Origin: Gnetum montanum
Taxonomy: Eukaryota > Streptophyta > Gnetopsida > Gnetales > Gnetaceae
Reading direction: 5' to 3'
Assembly: GCA_015680685.1 (NCBI GenBank)
Contig: MNCI01000627.1
Coordinates: forward strand, 576,033 to 640,032
DNA length: 64,000 bases
Shown: positions 1 through 12,400 of the stretch, piece after piece
Position numbering within the stretch: the stretch's first letter is position 1
Layout: each line of letters begins with the position of its first letter
Program-made: the position numbers and the translations under genes
Notes under the pieces: model-generated
Seen by the model: only the letters and a program-made list of their open reading frames with translations
What the model was told of the DNA's origin: nothing
The model's database searches: none

Positions 1-555
1 GCCAGCTTCGTAGGAACCGTTGCCCAGCCTGACAATTTCAGCCCACTGCTCTCTTGCGTAGTGAGGCAGCTGCTGCTGTTCTAGCAAGGCCTGGGAATAG
101 GTCGGATCTTGCTGATTGTGCAGTCCTAGGTTGCCCATCCCGAGGTCCACCAGGTTCATTTGCTGCTGTGCAGGAGTGGAAGGCTGCATCAGAGGGGCCT
201 GTCCGTTAGGCACCATGCCTGTGTATCGAGCCAGCTCGGCGTGTGCGCTATGCAGATCGCACACTAGGCGTTGAAGCTTTGCCTGCAGAATTGAAATAGT
301 TCCGACGCAGCCGTACACAGGGTCTCTCATCCTCCAGTCTGCTTCGTATGCCAGAGAATTCACTGCGTCTTCTCGCTTATGCGCAGGCAGCTCATTCAGC
401 AGCTTCGTGATATTGCTGGCTCCGAATATCTTGTGAACGTTTGCGAATTTGTGCGGTTGGTCGGGCGGGAAGTAGGGGGCGAACACGCATTCTGCTGTGC
501 ATTTTCTCCTCAAGAACTTGCAGGCTGCGCAGGGCGATCCAGATGAGGACGCCAT
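1..555 (-). CDS. LBD: LOB-domain (LBD) class I transcription factor, 3' end outside window
   Basis: Plant-specific DNA-binding protein of the LOB/AS2 family, acting in the nucleus in organ boundary and lateral organ patterning in known members. The frame is open for 185 codons from the ATG at 555-553 to the window edge, so the C-terminus is missing. Visible in order: the CX2CX6CX3C zinc-finger-like motif (C9, C12, C19, C23), then VFAPYFPPDQPHKFANVH, the GAS block (FGASNITKLLNEL, about residues 44-56, continuing to DPVYGCVG), and a leucine-zipper-like helix starting ILQAKLQRLVCDLHSAHAEL. The tail is Gln/Pro rich. The N-terminus MASSSGSPCAACKFLRRKC is closest by eye to the AS2/LOB group. The family and class are certain; orthology is not. 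No stop or frameshift is visible, so this is the only apparently intact host gene. Codon use is GC-richer than in the flanking DNA. Confidence 0.96.
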   Translation of the reverse strand, partial: MASSSGSPCAACKFLRRKCTAECVFAPYFPPDQPHKFANVHKIFGASNITKLLNELPAHKREDAVNSLAYEADWRMRDPVYGCVGTISILQAKLQRLVCDLHSAHAELARYTGMVPNGQAPLMQPSTPAQQQMNLVDLGMGNLGLHNQQDPTYSQALLEQQQLPHYAREQWAEIVRLGNGSYEAG

Positions 556-1890
556 GTCTGGAAAGGCAGAAAATAATTAAGGAAATCAGGCAAGTAGTAG
601 GGTTAAAAATTCTTGATGCAGAATTGTTTTGGTGTTTCTTGTGAATTGGTGAGAAACTGAGAATTATCCAGCTACGAAAGCTTTCGTGAAGTGAGGACAT
701 CTGAAATCCGAAAACAATGAAAAAGAAACAACAAAAACCAAAAAGGAAGCCTCCAAAAGTGAACATGGTTTCCTCTTTCTACAAACGCTTTGCTTCGTCG
801 TCAGCAAGAGAAAACGGTTAGCTTTTAAAAAGCAAAAATGGTAGTGCTTGGGGCACTGGAGTTATCACATCCATTATCGTCGAATTTAACAATACGCAGA
901 AGGCGTTCAGTTTTAATTTCCATTTCTTGATAACAAAAAATTTCGTGAGTGCCTCTCCTTGACATGGATCGGAGGAGGCAACTAAGATGTAACAGAACAG
1001 AGTCTTTAATTCCTGAAATATTTCTTGAAAGTCTTTCCGAGATTCTCTTCTTGAATCTGTCGTTCCTTAGCCCCGATATTCAAGTGCATGCAATTAACAG
1101 ATTCACAAAACAAGGGCCAAGATAAAAGATCGATGACCTTCTGGCCTTCTGGAGGCCGCCGTTTCCATTGTGCCTAATCCAAGGGAAAGAAAAGAAACCG
1201 GAAGACGCTCAAACGAGTAACCTAAAAACAAAGCAGAGGCAGAACTCTCAAAGAAAATAAAATCTTTGAAAAGACTCTTTGCAGAATAAATCCTAGAAAA
1301 TTTTAATAGAGACATCAAGTAGTAACAACATCAAAATTGAAGAAAATGCAATAAAGATATTTTAAAAAATTATAGGAAACATAAAAGATTGTCAAAGATA
1401 GCAAAGACTGAATGAAAAAATCAAAATTTGTAACTACATACCAGAGAAGATTAAAAAATTTGGATAATCACATTGAAGATGATATAAGACAATCTGATAT
1501 AAACATAAAGATTTCAAAGATAGTGAGGATCAGCATCTATATAATTAAAAGATTTGGAAATAGCACCACGATACCAAGAACGATGAAAATCGGATAACAA
1601 AAACGCGATAGACATTTTAAAAAATTTCAATCGAACACACAGACATTAAACGTAATCAAAAGCAGTGAAAATAGCATGATTAAAATAAAATCGGTACCTG
1701 TGAAAAGAGATTTAATGATCTGATAAGAATTCTTCCAGGAACCGTATAATCAATCTTTCGAACTTTCAAAGAAAAAGGCAATCTAGCTACCGAACCTCGA
1801 CGTAAAAAATCCGGCGTCTTTAACTTGGATCTCAATTCTGTGATCTCACTTGGAATGAATATTCTCTCACAGACGGAAGCAAGAAACGCA
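556..1890 (-). other. LBD 5' leader with probable 5'-UTR intron
   Basis: Just upstream of the LBD ATG the minus strand reads TTTTCTGCCTTTCCAG then AC-ATG. This is a good polypyrimidine tract and a 3' splice site with AG at 559-558. AS2-type LBD genes are known to carry an intron in the 5' UTR. I could not fix the donor; one candidate is the GTACCG at about 1700. The rest of the stretch is AT-rich with no convincing ORF. ORFs here on either strand are short and lack family features. Confidence 0.5.
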
Positions 1891-1909
1891 AAAGCACACG
1901 AGAGCGTAG

Positions 1910-1916
1910 ATATATA
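1910..1916 (-). promoter_or_regulatory. Candidate TATA box of the LBD gene
   Basis: The minus strand reads TGCGTATATATCTACGC here, a TATATAT core in a GC-richer context. It lies about 1.35 kb upstream of the ATG, which fits a leader containing an intron. A second AT-rich TATA-like stretch at about 2279-2295 is the alternative. Transcript data would decide. Confidence 0.35.
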
Positions 1917-2045
1917 CGCATCCAGAAGTCTGCCACCGTGAAAGCAACAAGGATCCGATTCAGCTCTCCCAGACGAATATTAACACGAAGAACATGATGA
2001 TAATAATCGTTTGTTGCTATTGCGCTTGTTGTTTTCTTCGTTTCT

Positions 2046-2100
2046 TTGTTGTTGTTGCTGCTAGTCCTGCTGCTTCCTTTGTCGCTGCTGCTGTTAGTTA
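2046..2100 (-). repeat. CAA/CAG trinucleotide-rich tract in LBD upstream region
   Basis: The minus strand is a degenerate run of CAG and CAA triplets (plus strand tgttgttgctgctagtcctgctgc). It makes leucine-rich or glutamine-rich pseudo-ORFs on the two strands. It is low-complexity promoter DNA, not a gene. Confidence 0.6.
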
Positions 2101-2699
2101 ACAAAATGCGCGCGCCTTCAACAAAATGTCCCGATTCACGCGGAGATTTCAGAATCCGGATCCGATGTTTCTTCGCTTCATGCAATTTCCCTGAAGCATC
2201 AACAAACCGCCTTTATTCCATTCATTCCGTCTCCCACTCTCTCTATCGGTAAATACCACGCCACGGCCTGTGGCCGCAAATATATTTATATCTTTTATTC
2301 TCGCCGGTCGTTATCGGGGAAATTTTTATAATTGCACTTTTATGATTATTATTTTATTGAATTTTCATTCCTGGTGACCGTCTCTGCCCGTGGCTACGTT
2401 GGAATTTGCTTTTTTGTTTCCTGTCGGCGCGGCCACGTCAGAGGCCATGTACTAGTTAGGCCGTTTTGCATCTGCCACGTGGCGGTCAGATTCTGTACGG
2501 TGACCGGCAATTCAAGCGATTTTTTTTAAGAAATATTTTTGGTGACTTTTGTTTGCCCAGTTGGATTGTTTCCCAAATGGTTTTTTATTTTACAGTCACT
2601 ATTTTTAGAAAGCCCGCCATCCGCGGACGCCCACCGGGTCCACGCCACAGCTTATGTAATCTTTTAATCGTTAATTATTAATTAACCTCGTGTACAATA

Positions 2700-4600
2700 T
2701 CATTTACTGAATTCGCTGTACATTGTTGTGCGCATTTACTTCGTCACAAGAACTAATTTGAAGATTAGCTAACAATTCCTATACGATTGGTTAATTAACA
2801 TGGGATCGCAACTTCTTGACGAGGATATCTCATCTGGTTAAAGTATGTGCTTTAAGTGTTGGTGGGGCATGGAGAACACCGCTTGTGACAGTGAAAGTTC
2901 CAAATTCAGTTCAGGATATAAACTTCATGTTTCAAGTTCAATTCTAAGGATATAAACTTCATGTTACAAGTTCAATTCTACTGTGAAGCATCATTTAGCT
3001 TCAATTTTAAACATTGTTATATTGTTTACACCCAAGGCACGGGGTTCACTGTGTAGCATAAGATAGCAAATTGAATTCTGTGTTTAGACCTTGATATCTT
3101 AATTTTACGGTCATTTTAAGATAAAAAAAATAAGGTGTACTTTTAACCTTGGATTCATAAAACTAGAGCAAGATCACTGAGTGAGATAGTAGCCAAAAAT
3201 GGATAGGGCCTACAACTTTAATGATGAGTCCTAGTGCATAAAGGTACTACAGAATGACATAACCTTATCTTCTCCTAATCCCATTGGCAACATCTTGATG
3301 CATAATTGGACTCGAGTTAAGTTACTATCAAGGCAAGACATGGTCATTTTCAAGGTGCCTGATTGGGACAAGCATACAATTCTCAAAGGATATTTTGTTT
3401 ACGTAATAAGCTACATGTGGTTAAAGTAAGACTCAGTGGAAATGGAATGGACATTTTGTTTATTGCATACAAGGTGGGTAGGGAAGTGATGGGATGGGTG
3501 ACTTTGTGGTTACGTAGAAAACAAAACAAAGCAAAACACGAGACAAGAAGAAGAAGAGGTGGCGTGCCTTTGCTTTGAGAAGAGTGATGAAGCAAAAGAA
3601 ATAGGAGCCCAAATGCAACTCATGCGGGTGGGAACATGGACATGAAAACTTTGAAATCACGTAAGGGGATGGGGCGGAAAAAAAAGTTGGTTTCTTTCTT
3701 TCTTTCATCGAAGTTGGCGAGCTTAGTCCCAACGCGGATTATAAAGGTTTGAAAACGGACCATTTGTCGCATATGTGTGGGACAATTTTTTTATGCAGCT
3801 GGTCACGGTTTCAAGGCCTCGGAAATTGTATTCTACAAGCTTCGATTGTTACCCCACGTGAGTGTCCACGTCGTGGCTCCAAATTTGTCTTTTATTTATT
3901 TATTTTTTGGTGCATTGTACTGGAAAGGTTTTTGTGGGAGAGGCTTCTCTTACTTTCTCGGCTTTACGTCACCTTTGCGGTGTTATTGCGTCATGGTTGT
4001 GCGTTCCCAATGCTCCTTACAACATACCTCGTATCTGGAACCAACCTTGGCGATAGAAAATAAAATAAAATAAAGTAGTGGAAGGTGGCACCTTAGGGTA
4101 AGATCCAAGCGTCCTTTCCTTCTTCCATCCATCCATCCGTCCGTAGGAAGGGAGTAGGCATGCCTCTTCCACATGCATTATGCCACATTGCCACCACAAC
4201 CTATGCTTGCATGTTAATGGATAGTATTACTCCTTACGTGATGTGGATTTGCAAAGTGGGCAACATAGTCGAGTAACGCTACATTCATGCAATAATAGGT
4301 TGGAAGTTTAAATCAAAGCTTAGTTTCTTAGGGAAAGTCCGGTTATTGGATGAACTCTAAATTAGCAAGTACAGTAACAATATTATCATGGCCGGTACAG
4401 ATGAACACCAAACCCATTAAAAAACCCCAGACCATCAAAATCAAAAATATATATATATATAGAAGTTAGGTACAACATCACAAAGGTTATGCAAATTTGG
4501 AGAAGTAGAAGAACACACCATTTAGAGGCACCACATTACTTCATCTTGCATAGATTTTTTTCCACAAGTGAAAAAACATCCATGGATGTTAAATCAAATC
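2700..4600. other. Gene-free AT-rich stretch
   Basis: No coding sequence with family features is seen on either strand. There is a short near-direct repeat at about 2925-2985 (gatataaacttcatgttacaag type), an (AT)n microsatellite at 4446-4461, and ATCC and T-rich runs near 4125 and 3690. It probably holds unrecognised old repeats. Confidence 0.5.
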
Positions 4601-4604
4601 TTGT

Positions 4605-4661
4605 TATTCTTTTTTTTTTCTTGTTTTCTTTTCTTTTTTCTTTTTGCTTTTTTTTTTTTNC
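4605..4661. repeat. T/TC-rich low-complexity run with one N
   Basis: T-rich, C-punctuated tract with a single N at 4660. It adjoins the poly(T) that is the A-tail of the SINE to its right. The poly-F and poly-K ORFs here are artefacts of the tract. Confidence 0.7.
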
Positions 4662-4669
4662 TCTCTCTC

Positions 4670-4706
<37 letters not shown>

Positions 4707-4935
4707 AGAGTGAGAGAGAGAAGACAACTTGGGATTGGTAGCACAACCTCCCTCAACTTGGGGTTGATCACACAACCCTTACCCACACAACAAGATGAAT
4801 GTGATCCACTAACAAAAAAGATCTTGCTACAAAGCTACCCCACTATTACTACACCCAAAAACAAAGGAAAGAATCAAACCCGCAACCTCCCAACTAAAAG
4901 ACAAAGTGTTTTGATCACTTGAATTCCATAGTAAT
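4662..4935 (-). mobile_element. tRNA-derived SINE, minus strand
   Basis: Read on the minus strand, the head at about 4935-4878 has an A-box-like TTCAAGTGATCAAAACAC and, about 30 bp on, a B-box-like GGTTGCGGGTTTGATTC. About 170 bp of unrelated body follow, then CTCTCTCTCACTCTC and a poly(A) tail (plus strand T run about 4674-4705). This is the layout of a plant tRNA-derived SINE: pol III promoter, body, A-tail. The family is not recognised. No clean target duplication is visible because the left side is low complexity. Confidence 0.6.
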
Positions 4936-7730
4936 GAGTAGGCTTGGAATTTCAATTTATGGATACGCAAATACAATATAAATAAAAATAAAAAGCAATA
5001 TGATGTTGGCTAACGTAGTCCACTAATGATACATTTATGCAATAAAAAATAAAGGTTGGATGAAAGCTTATTTGATACCCTTGCATATGAGAAAGGGGTC
5101 ATAGATGTCAAAATCTCCGAAGACAACTGCATCTTGATGCTTAGCCACATCAATTCAATACTAAGGGCTTTAGGTTCTTCCAAGAATAGTGGTATACGTT
5201 GTTGATTTGATCACGGGGATGCTGGTAAGAGCTCCTCTCAAAAACACCCCTCCTAATCAACTACCTTACCATTCGCCATACGCATTGCCCTTGCCACCAA
5301 CGTTGATTTTGGCTTGACCCTACTACCCATCCCTAACACGTCCTATTTACACTTGCCATAAACACCTTGTATTGTGCCAACCCCTCCCGTAATGTTCTTG
5401 CCTTTCGTACTAGCCTCTCATAAGGTAAATACTTTTTGGAGCACTCTCACACCCTAAATTCCTCATTGAACAATGACATGACTTACACAACATTAGCACA
5501 TACCTTCTCTAATTATTGCTTATGAAGATGCAACACCACAACTCCCTCCACATAAACCACTAATGCCTAATCCCCTATTTACGTCATTAATGATCTTGAA
5601 CCACCCCTACCCTCACTCTTTCCACATATCCCTCCTTGTGCCTCCCCCACCTCCCACTACGCTTTACTTCAACATCCCTCACCACACTTCCACCCACTAA
5701 GCCCTAACCATCTACATGCACACCTAGTCAATAATGCAAATGCTCATCCTTGGCTATCTATGGAGGATCCTTTCTCTAAATGTCACAAGGTTAGTCCATA
5801 TCACAAGCGTGGATTTTCAATGGCGAAACTTAATTATATGGGGCAACCAATTACCCTCATAGTTGTACATTTCCTAAGAATTAGGAGCTCCACAATGATA
5901 ATGCACCTACCTATGTTCATTATCATGAGTTCTAGTCTACAAACTTATTGGAACATGAGATGCTCAATCCAATCATTTTTGCATAGGCTACTCTTTCCTT
6001 TAGAATGCTAAACATGATAAAGTATCATGTTAGCACCAGTTTCTTCATGTTGTCATGCATAACAATTGTTGATTATTTTGTAACCTTAGTGGCTTCTCTC
6101 TTTCAAGCTTGCCTTGCCTGTTTTGCTAAGGACTTTTAGTCTAATTTTGTACTTTCTTTTTATTTAATATAAGCTTTTTGAGATTTTTCTCCAACAAATT
6201 TTTAGAACTTTAAATCAAATATCATTATTTCATTTGTAATACTTAAATAAAAGCTAATTGCACTAGTGGGTTATGAAAAGGTTGGTTTAAAAAATTTTCC
6301 AAGTGTATAATAATCTTATAAATTTTTGCCTAATTAACAAAAAGTGAAAAGCTAATATTCGCTTTCTTCGATGAAAACCCCCTTTCCTAAAATGCCTTCG
6401 TAGTTTCAACATGTTTCCTTTGTTATAAATTGAGCCCTACACTTTATAAACCTCACATCACAAAGCACTAACCTTGTTAACTGATTTTGTTACAACATGA
6501 AAGATGCTTTTCCAATAGTACCAATTTGTTGGCATTGTATTTACAAAATTGTTGCAACATTAAACTAAAAAATTGAATATTGTTATTCAACTTACCACAA
6601 ACATGATAAACTACATCATTTATGTGAAAGAAATACACCATGTTTTCACTTTAATATTAATTTTCTAATGAAAACAACATGGCAAGAAAAAACTTTCTAA
6701 TTACAAGGATATCTTCTCAAATATACAACATTATAGTTGAAATATTTGAAACATCATAGAGAGAAAAATTAATTGTTATTTGGGAGGATGACCCCCACCT
6801 TAACAATACTTATATCACTTTCAACATCTATATGTGAACTTAAAATAGAAAAAAGCTTTGAGGTAGTAAAAGAAAGTTGTGATAACATATTAACATTTGA
6901 AATAATATGAGAATTTGGTGGTACATATTTGCAACTTAATATTATCCTTTTTTCAATAATCTATACCATTAGTTATAGCTTACTTGTAGAAGTAAAATCA
7001 TTCACATAAGCTTTTATCTTTTTTTTTTATTTCCTTATTGTCATTTGATCATTTTTATGGTTGATATTAATTTGATTTTTCTTATCTTCAACTTCAAATT
7101 GCTTTTCCAATCTTAAATTCAACAAATTTTTTCTTTTCCATGACATCTTTTTTATTGATAAAAAAAGAATAAGCATTAAATAAATGTTCTTCAAGATGAA
7201 AAAAGTGGTAAGAATTAGAAAAATATTTATATGTAACCAATTTTTTTTGTAGTTAAGAAAATTGATTTCAACAAAAAAAACGTCTACAAAAACTAAATGC
7301 TATGGAAGTACATTCCATATGCTTAATGGAACTAAGAAGACTAATGATTTCCTACTTAGCTTTTTGAAAAATTAACAAAAGATTAAATAGCTCAATAAAA
7401 GACAATACTTTAGAATATTCTTTAGATTGAATATCAAAATCTCGAGTCCACTTACGAATAATCAACATTGCATGCTTATGTATAAATAATCTTATATATA
7501 GGATCAATGCACCATCAAAGCATTATCTAGCTAAACAAGTGGGAAAAAAATGAGAATAATACTTGGCATAAATGACTTTAATGTCATGCTTTTACATTAT
7601 AAGTAAAACTCTAATTACAACGGAGATAACCAAAAATTTGAATGAACACATATTGTAATATAAAATTAGCAACCAATAACTCATATCCATCATTAGTAAA
7701 GATAAAATGTAACATCCCTATAGTATTACT
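4936..7730. other. Gene-free AT-rich stretch
   Basis: Nothing recognisable as a gene. 5085-5760 is C/A-rich and looks like old repeat DNA. The longest ORF (5760-6011, plus) has no family features. 6000-7700 is very AT-rich with poly-A and poly-T runs. Confidence 0.5.
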
Positions 7731-7734
7731 AGTA

Positions 7735-7860
7735 TGCTTAGTAAAGAGTCATGTCATCATCATTATGATCATCCACTTAGGCTTGTCCCAACAAAATAGG
7801 GATGGCTAAATAAATTCTTTTTTTCCATTCACATCAATGAAAAGCTAGATATTTGTTTAT
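7735..7860 (+). mobile_element. Possible 3'-tail remnant of an RTE-type LINE
   Basis: The stretch catcatcattatgatcatc, followed by cttaggcttgtcccaacaa and tagggatggctaaataaa, recalls the conserved tail seen in plant RTE non-LTR elements (cttgtcccaac..ggggtcggct), next to a simple repeat. Only this short piece is recognisable and no reverse transcriptase is seen. Confidence 0.35.
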
Positions 7861-8651
7861 TTTTTCTAATCATGGTTTCTATTAATAAAGAATTATTTAA
7901 ATGAAATGAGTAATTTCTTCAAATCTTTTTAAATCATTATTCAATGTCCTTTTTACCATTGCTTTTGATGACTATTCTTGAATACTCATATTGAAGTGTG
8001 TTATTAAACCCTAAAAAATGAATAATAATATTTTAAAAAAATCTAGAGTACATTGGATCATTGAAGAGAGAATCTAAAGAAAAAGCCCAATGGTTTTGAA
8101 GATGCCTTTTCCTATTTTCATTTTTACAACTAATCCTAAAAAACCTCCAATCTATGGTAGGAAAAGCATTAGACCTTACCCATATTCAGAAGTGCCTTCA
8201 TAGGTTTTCCCTTCTTACTAAAGGCTTTCTTATAAAAAGGAGAAAAATGTTTCTAAAGATAAAAGAATACAAAAATTAGAAATAAAGACTAAATAACAAC
8301 AAAAGTTGAAAGCTTCCTGATATTGAACCTCCAAGATAAAAAGAAATTAATACTATAAAAAAAATTTAACTATTCAACTTTCATTAAGAGCCTTTTGCTT
8401 GAAGTTGTAGCTAAAAAGCAACATCTTTGAGAATGTGGTACTTGACTCTTAAAGAGAGGTCATAGTTATGCTCTTGCTACTGGAAAATAAGTGCACATTA
8501 AAGTTTCCAATTAGAGTAGAGAATAAGGAGTTGAAGAAATTTCCAAATGCAAAGAAAGGAAGTAGACAAAGCATGCTCATCACCAGGAATAACTTCATTA
8601 ATGTTTTGTTGAAACTTGTTAGAAATTCTAGATGTTCATTTCTAAGCATGT
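7861..8651. other. Gene-free stretch left of an LTR
   Basis: AT-rich with no coding signal. The ORF that starts at 8468 runs across the LTR border at 8652 and is not a gene. Confidence 0.5.
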
Positions 8652-9455
8652 TGATGAGCAGCAAGAAGTCCTTATGTCCAACCATACAAATCACTAGTGT
8701 TCACAAAGCGATCCAATCAAATTCTATAGACTTTAGCTCTCTAAGTACACTTGATCTAGGTAGTGAATTTCAAGGATGTGATCATTGTCTTCCCAGTTCC
8801 ATTTATGAGGTTCAAGGGTATGGTTAAGTGGACAAATGATTTGTATAGGTTTTATGTTTTTCATTTAATTTGCCTACATGTAGAAAATAATGTAATTAAA
8901 TGTTTAATTAATCTAATAACCAATTAATGCTTTAACTAATCCTAACATAAGCATCTGTTCCCATCTGTTGTACATATCCTGAACACGTTTTAACGCTATT
9001 GGGTTACCAAGCGTAAACGCTACTAAGATTACCAAGTGTTAACATATGCTTGAGATGGTTGTACTTATGTGCATTAATTACTTAATTAAATGCATGAACA
9101 TAAATTTCATGAATAATAAATGCATTAAGCTAATTCCAAGTGATGTAAGGTTTATCAAGAAGCCCGTCTTTATTGTCATTCACACCAAAGTGTCCAAGTA
9201 CATCAATGCTCAAATAAAGATCTGTACACTTCTCAACTCCTATTGTGGGCAATTAGAAAATATTCTAACTCTTAAATATACAAATTGCAAGAGTTCAGCT
9301 AAGTTATGAATGAATGAATACCATAGATGTGGTGGGTATGTGCATTTATATAAGTAAGACTAGACACTGTGTCAACACGTATGTGTTGATGCATCAAACC
9401 ATGTGTTGATGGGATCATGTTGATGCATACATGTCCAATCAACCATGACTCATCC
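8652..9455 (-). repeat. 3' LTR of a minus-strand Athila-like element (degenerate)
   Basis: The left border tgatgagcagcaag matches, with decay, the tgatgagtggcgaggtaccc border of the better LTRs in this window. Shared landmarks follow in the same order: ccaaccatac, a 'catcctgaac' block, paired 'gttaccaagtgttaac' blocks, 'caaataaagatctgtacact' and a minus-strand TATA (TTATATAAA at about 9338-9346). The right border is marked by the purine tract of the internal region. About 800 bp, like its relatives. The U3 has repeated TGTTGATG/CATCAACA words in place of the GATATC palindromes of the other copies, so it is a different subfamily. Confidence 0.7.
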
Positions 9456-9475
9456 CCCCCTCCCCCCCTCCATGA
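9456..9475 (-). promoter_or_regulatory. Polypurine tract before the 3' LTR
   Basis: The minus strand reads GGAGGGGGGGAGGGGGGGA directly before the LTR start TGAGTCATG. This is the normal place and composition for the plus-strand DNA primer of an LTR element. The equivalent site at 25046-25055 is weaker (TGTGGGGGTA). Confidence 0.75.
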
Positions 9476-12400
9476 CTGAATTAAAACTCGTCCTTAATTG
9501 AACAAAAGAAACAAGTTTTTTACAAAATTTTGGGAAGGTATGAGATTATTAACTAACTGATTGACACACACACTAACCCAAACTAACACTAAGTGCCCAA
9601 GTGTACGAATTTACAACTTTTACAAAAATTGGTGTTCATGATAACAAAATTAAATACCATTACAAAAACTGACAATAAACCTCTCTAGAGACTTAAAGAC
9701 ATGGAGGAAATCAAACAATCCTAAGTGGTGGAGGTTCCTAAGATGTCAAAGGACCATCTCCTATTTCTAATGCATGCAACTATTATGGTTGAGGCTGTGG
9801 CAATTGTGGTTGTCCTACTATAGCTATGACTATTGGTGAATGACCAAAAGCATCCAGTAATGCTTTCATCTTCTCCTCCTTACTTTAGGGATCGTACATA
9901 GTTCATGTAGCATCACTAATGTGGGCTAGTATGGGAAAATCCCATGAACAAGGCATTGTAGGGAACAACTCCTTCACATTGATGAACCAACCTATGAAAT
10001 GTTTGTGTTCAACATCAAATGCCTTGATAAAGTTCTACAACTATTGGTAGTCACTCAATCTATGGACTATGTTCTTAGTTGTTGATCTTTGATTGATGAA
10101 TCATTCTTTGAGAACATCGAGTTCAACATTGGTCATTTCTAGCTTCTGCTTTGTTTCCTTATGATACTTAAACTTGACCTCATACAAAAGGTACAAGTTG
10201 GCCACTTACCTCTCTAGTTTTAACCTTGGCTTCCTGGCAGTCAACCTTGCCAAGTTTGTGTAATGGAGGTTGCTGAGCTCCATGTACTTCATCATCTCCT
10301 CGATCTGTAGCACCTTGAAATGGATTTTTGCCTCATTGTACGCATTCAATCCATCAAAGATGGGTTGCCACATGTCACCTCCTTGTTGGAGTTGCTGGAG
10401 GGCCTCATTCACTTTCACATTCACTAGTTTGATCTCTTTTTCATTAATTTCTTTCTAAAGGTTGATCTAGTCCATGTAATGGTTCTTGAGCCTTTTGAAT
10501 TTAAAGGCCTCATTCTTCCAAGTGATGATCTCAATTGTAGATTTCTAGTGAAGGGCACAGACCTCTTCCATCGAGAGATTGCGATTTTCTACTATTAACC
10601 TCCTCATGTCCATGGTTACCTTGGCAATTTACTCTTGCTATTATCTCATGTATTCAACCATATGTTCTTTTTGGAGCTCAACATCGCATAGCCGATAGTT
10701 ATCCTTGGTTGGAACTACATTCTCCTTGCAAATCTCTGATAAGTCCTTCTCAATGTTATAGGTCAATGTTCCTACTATGGACTCATCAAAGACCATAGTC
10801 TCCTTGGCATTCTTAGCCACTTGAAGTTTTTCCTTGAAGCTATAAAAAATCTTCATCTCTGGTTATGACTTGGGAGAGAACTATGGGATTAGTAAGGTAG
10901 GCTAGTAATTCTGCAACTTCGACAACCAAGTGCTAATTCTCAACTATGGCTATCTCTAGTTGGGCATTGGCGATGAGGTACTAGCCCTTAGCCTCCAATA
11001 GCACCGACTAGGTTGCAATGATGTCCTCTAGAAGGTCAAAGATCTCCAAAATCAAATGCTTGGTCATCACTAATTGTTCTAGCAATTCCTCATGCTAGGC
11101 TACACTAAATCTCTAACTTACTGCTCTTGCAAATGTCTATACATCTCTAAGTGTAGCAATATCTAGTGCAGATGTTGTAGAAACATTAAGTGCTTTTCCC
11201 ACTTGATTAGCTACCACCTCAACTACTATTTCCTACCCTTGATGCTGCATCATAAAGATAGTTGTACCATCAACTTCCTCCAAGCACACCAAGAAGGTAG
11301 CAACATTTCCAAAGATTACTAGAAATTGTTGTTATCCTGGAGTGGAAATTGTTACCTCTCGGGCACTAGGATTTGAGTGCACAAGTGCCTGCATTTGTTG
11401 AGTAGAAAATGTTGGTGCCACATCCTCCAACTAGCTGATGATATGAGTGACCTCATTCAAATGACTTAGGGCTAGTTGGTAGATCGATCACCACTCAGTC
11501 CTACCTACTACTACTGCAAAAGTTGCTCACAAAGTTTCTACATGTGCTTCATGATAGCATGAGTCTCTAGCATTGTTTCATAAGTGGGTGGTGATGTTAG
11601 TGGCTACTCCTCTTCTTGTGTCTTATCAGGCACCTTGTCTTTCATCATTTTTGCCCAAGAGGCAGTAAGAGCATGTTGGAGGATGTGATTAGAATAGTGG
11701 GCACCTCCCCTTTTGCATAATTTTTGAATTAGGCATGGAAAGGGGAGTGCCTTTCTCCCACGCTCATTTTCTTTGAAGCACTTCTCCATCTAAAGATAGA
11801 TCAACTATGGGATATTGATAGGAAATTTTCTACTTAGAGAAACACATGCATGGGTAGAGAAGGTCATCACCTTACTTAGCCTTATTATTGGATTGATGTG
11901 GTAGGTCGTGATCTTGAATTATGCTCGCTCTGCCATTGTGAGTGCACCATATTCCTTGTAGTCAACTCCATAGCACCAATGCACCCACTTCTTCTTTACC
12001 TCTAGGTCTACTTGTGTTAAGATTTCTGCCAAGGTTTCCCTAGTTTCTAGAAACCCAAGGGCCTGAGAGATGGCTTCCATCAAGTAGGATACACTAATGT
12101 CCTTGATTTTCATAGTGGCATCAACCTACTTGTTGTTCTAGAAAAGATATGTTTCTCCTCGGTACCATTCCTCATTAGAAGTAAGAATAGGCCACATGGG
12201 AGAAGTCTACAACTAAGTGTTAACTTCTTCTAGAGCAAAGTTGAAGAAGGTACCAAAGTTTAGTTCTTGGAGAATTGAATGTTGAATCTCCTTGGCTTGG
12301 ATTTGCCTAAGGTAGACATTCGTCAATGTGACCTTAAGGTTTGGCCTTGGTTCCAATGCCTCATCTTGGTGGGATTGCTCTATTTTAACTTTAGGAATCT

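Noticed and set aside
392-766. 124-aa minus-strand ORF overlapping the LBD gene
   Set aside because: Out of frame with the LBD coding region, which has full family motifs in the other minus frame over 1-555.
4489-4922. Poly-Phe and poly-Lys ORFs
   Set aside because: Direct product of the poly(T) tract and the SINE A-tail.
8449-8827. 81-aa and 119-aa ORFs on opposite strands
   Set aside because: The plus ORF crosses the LTR border at 8652 and neither has family features.
9456-9475. G-tract as a telomere-like or quadruplex control element
   Set aside because: Its position directly before the 3' LTR start is explained by a polypurine tract.
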